From the NCBI GenBank assembly GCA_003252195.1, contig QKFK01000165.1, positions 1 to 15,888 of the forward strand: a DNA stretch of 15,888 nucleotides, read 5' to 3'. The translations under genes were made by a program, and so were the position numbers. The DNA comes from Rhodospirillales bacterium. Its GTDB lineage: Bacteria; Pseudomonadota; Alphaproteobacteria; QKFK01; SZUA-500. Positions within the stretch are counted from its first letter, which is position 1, and every line of letters starts with the position of its first letter. The notes under the pieces were generated by a model that was not told where the DNA came from, searched no databases, and was given only the letters and a program-made list of their open reading frames with translations. This document shows, piece by piece, positions 14,049 through 15,888 of this stretch.

Positions 14049-14852
14049 ATGGAAGACGCAAAGAGATTTGCTATTATGAGCGGCAGCCACAGAACATGGG
14101 CTGTCGCTTCTATACATGGTGAAAGTGAAAAATTAGCTGATTTACATCAATTAATCGCCGAAAAATATCGAATCGGCGATAAATTAGTGTATATGGGTAA
14201 CATTTTAGGAGTCGGCTCAAAGGTTAAAGACACCGTAAATGAGCTTTTGACATTTAGAAGGGCGGTTATAGCAAATGAAGGCGCTAGTCCTGATGATGTT
14301 ATTTATCTAAAAGGGGCGCAAGAAGAGATGTGGCGCAAACTTTTAGAGCTACAATTTGCTCCATCACCAAAACAAATTCTCCCATGGCTTTTAGATATGG
14401 GAGTTGGAGCAACTATTGAGGCTTATGGGGGCTCTACATCAGAAGCAAAACATGTTGTAGAAGGAGGGTCGGTAGTAATTAGTAGGTGGACATCTGCATT
14501 GCGCCGAACACAAAATTCTACAGACGGGCATGGTGAATTTATGAATTCATTAAAACATGCTGCAATAAGCCTTGATAATAAAATGGTATTTGTTAGTGCC
14601 GGAGTTAATTATTCTAAATCATTGGAAAACCAGAAAGATAGTTTTTGGTGGGGCAGTAAAGAAATATTTGATAGAGAAGAACCATATCTAGATTATAAAA
14701 TGGTTGTAAGGGGATATTCTCCTGAAGAAATTCCAGAACCAGTGATTAATAAGTACTCGGCAACAATCGATTGTGGATGTGGCTACGGCGGTAAGCTGGC
14801 AGCTGTATTATTTGATGTTGATGGGACGCCAATATGCAAAGAGTTAGTATAA
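14049..14852 (+). CDS. Catalytically degenerate Ser/Thr-phosphatase-fold protein (pseudophosphatase)
   Basis: The 267-residue protein follows the order of bacterial PPP-type metallophosphoesterases, but its metal-site residues are replaced. WAVASIHGE (17-25) stands where AVGDIHG is expected (D to S21, H23 kept). YMGNILGVG (48-56) replaces GDYVDRG (D to N51, R to V55). LKGAQEE (87-93) replaces GNHE (N to A90, H to Q91). FVSAG (181-185) replaces VHAG (H to S183). VVRGYSPEE (219-227) replaces VxGHTP (H to Y223). The closing block IDCGCGYGGKLAAVLFD (240-256) still matches the family's IDTGAxxGGxLT strand. Hydrolysis of phosphate esters is therefore unlikely, and a binding or scaffold role is inferred. 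It begins one base after the carD stop, so it is probably co-transcribed and translationally coupled with carD. An AGGG at 14041-14044 serves as ribosome binding site. Confidence 0.75.
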   Translation: MEDAKRFAIMSGSHRTWAVASIHGESEKLADLHQLIAEKYRIGDKLVYMGNILGVGSKVKDTVNELLTFRRAVIANEGASPDDVIYLKGAQEEMWRKLLELQFAPSPKQILPWLLDMGVGATIEAYGGSTSEAKHVVEGGSVVISRWTSALRRTQNSTDGHGEFMNSLKHAAISLDNKMVFVSAGVNYSKSLENQKDSFWWGSKEIFDREEPYLDYKMVVRGYSPEEIPEPVINKYSATIDCGCGYGGKLAAVLFDVDGTPICKELV

Positions 14853-15541
14853 GAGTATTTTTATTTTTTGTTTTGTTGTTAGTTTGTTCAGCCAGAGCTC
14901 ACGCAGACTATGCCAATGGTGCTTTTACATTTAATTTGTCAGGACATGATTACATATTGCAGGGGGTTATATCTCCTAATGTGTTAAATGTTCCAAATGA
15001 TGTTAAGCTTTCTTCGTATAAAGAATTTACAAAATTAGTAAAGAAGCTAAACCCAGATGAAAGCGACCTAATTAAAAGTGGTAATTATGATAGATATAAT
15101 CGTGAAATAACTATTGTAGATTCTGGTAAATATACTATGCAGGAAAAGCTTTTAAGAGAAGGTTTAGCTCTGGTTTATTCTTGGGATAGCTCAAATGATG
15201 ATTGTTCTATCAGTAACAAATTTAGAGAAGCAGAGGCATATGCTAAATCTAAAAAGCTAGGTGTATGGAAATATTCTGATAGATTTTATGGGCGCTATGA
15301 TAGGGCTAATAAGTTTATTGGTTATTTTGCTGTTGTTACAGGTTCTCCTATTGATAAATTTAAACATCAAGGCTCGGTTCTGCTTAATTATGATAACAAT
15401 TGGCGAGAAGACTTTACGGTATCCTCGGAAAAAGAGGTTGCTGTTAATGATATAAGTAATATAAAATCTGTGAGAGGATATGTCCGTAAATATAACGGTC
15501 CATATATGGATTTAGAAACGTTATGCCAGATTGAATATTGA
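14834..15541 (+). CDS. Secreted SNase-like (thermonuclease-fold) protein, active site incomplete
   Basis: The 235-residue product begins with a Sec signal peptide (1-24, cleavage after RAHA, before D25), so it is exported. Residues about 30-147 resemble the staphylococcal nuclease fold. YDRYNREITIV (85-95) matches the conserved DRYGR strand and keeps its catalytic-type arginine. LLREGLALVY (106-115) and FREAEAYAKSKKLGVWK (130-146) are the family's signature helix and closing strand. However, the loop that normally reads R-x-x-GIDAPE is LQGVISPN here, so the calcium-binding aspartate and the glutamate base appear lost. The last 90 residues are an unassigned extension with one cysteine near the end. 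The start lies within the end of the pseudophosphatase gene (19-base overlap), placing it in the carD cluster. It may bind nucleic acid or cell-wall material rather than cut DNA. Confidence 0.6.
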   Translation: MQRVSIRVFLFFVLLLVCSARAHADYANGAFTFNLSGHDYILQGVISPNVLNVPNDVKLSSYKEFTKLVKKLNPDESDLIKSGNYDRYNREITIVDSGKYTMQEKLLREGLALVYSWDSSNDDCSISNKFREAEAYAKSKKLGVWKYSDRFYGRYDRANKFIGYFAVVTGSPIDKFKHQGSVLLNYDNNWREDFTVSSEKEVAVNDISNIKSVRGYVRKYNGPYMDLETLCQIEY

Positions 15542-15548
15542 GGTGTTG

Positions 15549-15888
15549 ATGGGGAGTGTGGTTAGGGGTAATGTAAGGGGTGATTGTTTATCAATTAATA
15601 CTACCAATATAGTAGAAATATTATTCTTATCATTGCTTTATGTCTTTTGCCTAAATATAGGTGTTTTCTTTGATAATAGCACAGGTGCTTCATCGTTTTG
15701 GCCTGCAGGAGGCGTAATCCTTTGGGCTACGTATCGATATAGCTGGAAAATGGCGGTATTTTTTGTTGCTCTAGATGTATTCTTTGGGCCAATAAATGAA
15801 ATAACATTTTTTAATGTTATGATGCTAACTCCTAATGCTATAGCCTCGATCGTGGTGGCTAAATATTATAAAAAATACGAAAAATCAT
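15549..15888 (+). CDS. MASE1-type membrane sensor protein, N-terminus only
   Basis: An open frame from the ATG at 15549 runs 113 codons to the window edge without a stop. GAGGT, overlapping the previous stop, is its ribosome binding site. After a short polar start, the frame shows hydrophobic segments at about 22-40 (IVEILFLSLLYVFCLNIG), 52-63, 69-82 and 90-105. The block SSFWPAGGVILWATYRYSWK (48-67) matches the WPxxGxALxxLLxxGxR hallmark that follows the first helix of MASE1 domains. MASE1 is an integral-membrane sensory module, usually followed by GGDEF, EAL, PAS or histidine-kinase domains; what follows here is outside the window. It is the fourth gene of the carD cluster, with a seven-base gap. 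Confidence 0.65.
   Translation, partial: MGSVVRGNVRGDCLSINTTNIVEILFLSLLYVFCLNIGVFFDNSTGASSFWPAGGVILWATYRYSWKMAVFFVALDVFFGPINEITFFNVMMLTPNAIASIVVAKYYKKYEKS

Noticed and set aside
1..15888. tRNA or rRNA genes, CRISPR arrays, insertion sequences, prophage or attachment sites
   Set aside because: No cloverleaf-like or rRNA-like stretch, no regularly spaced direct repeats, and no transposase, integrase or phage structural motif was seen on either strand.

Overview
The window is AT-rich bacterial chromosome with dense coding, short gaps and mostly AAGGAG/GAGG-type ribosome binding sites. A 2[4Fe-4S] ferredoxin of FdxA-like architecture sits just upstream of carD, an arrangement familiar in Alphaproteobacteria. 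The HtpG sequence and the tandem EAL-like pair also fit an AT-rich alphaproteobacterium. The genus cannot be named from sequence alone. I see no rRNA, tRNA, CRISPR array, insertion sequence, integrase or phage gene.

Layout, left to right. (1) The 5' end of a minus-strand gene (1-54) has a good promoter and leaves the window. (2) A minus-strand protein (311-1234) carries the full metal-binding signature of class I cyclic-nucleotide phosphodiesterases, which is unusual in bacteria. (3) A polytopic membrane protein fused to a spermidine-synthase-like domain follows (1386-3623). (4) A two-gene unit encodes a 58-residue membrane peptide overlapping, by a GTGA junction, a secreted Sel1-repeat protein (3753-6100). 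(5) A convergent 58-residue acidic peptide gene with a very strong ribosome binding site lies at 6139-6315. (6) A GT-A-fold glycosyltransferase on the minus strand (6514-7332) diverges from (7) two tandem degenerate EAL-domain proteins (7518-10110). (8) htpG is on the minus strand (10245-12098), divergent from (9) a small single-pass membrane protein with a textbook sigma70 promoter (12281-12685). (10) The ferredoxin gene (13047-13286) comes next. (11) A carD-led cluster fills the right end: carD, a phosphatase-fold protein whose metal ligands are nearly all replaced, a secreted SNase-like protein, and a MASE1 sensor protein cut by the window edge (13547-15888).

Two themes recur. The first is nucleotide second-messenger biology: a class I PDE-like enzyme, two EAL-like proteins and a MASE1 sensor, the last usually found on GGDEF/EAL proteins or kinases. 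The second is the reuse of enzyme folds without their catalytic residues, seen in the EAL pair, the pseudophosphatase and the SNase-like protein. The most noteworthy block is the right-hand cluster, where the transcription regulator CarD appears co-transcribed with a pseudophosphatase. Its leader holds an 18-codon open reading frame with a strong ribosome binding site. The functional links proposed between these genes are inference.
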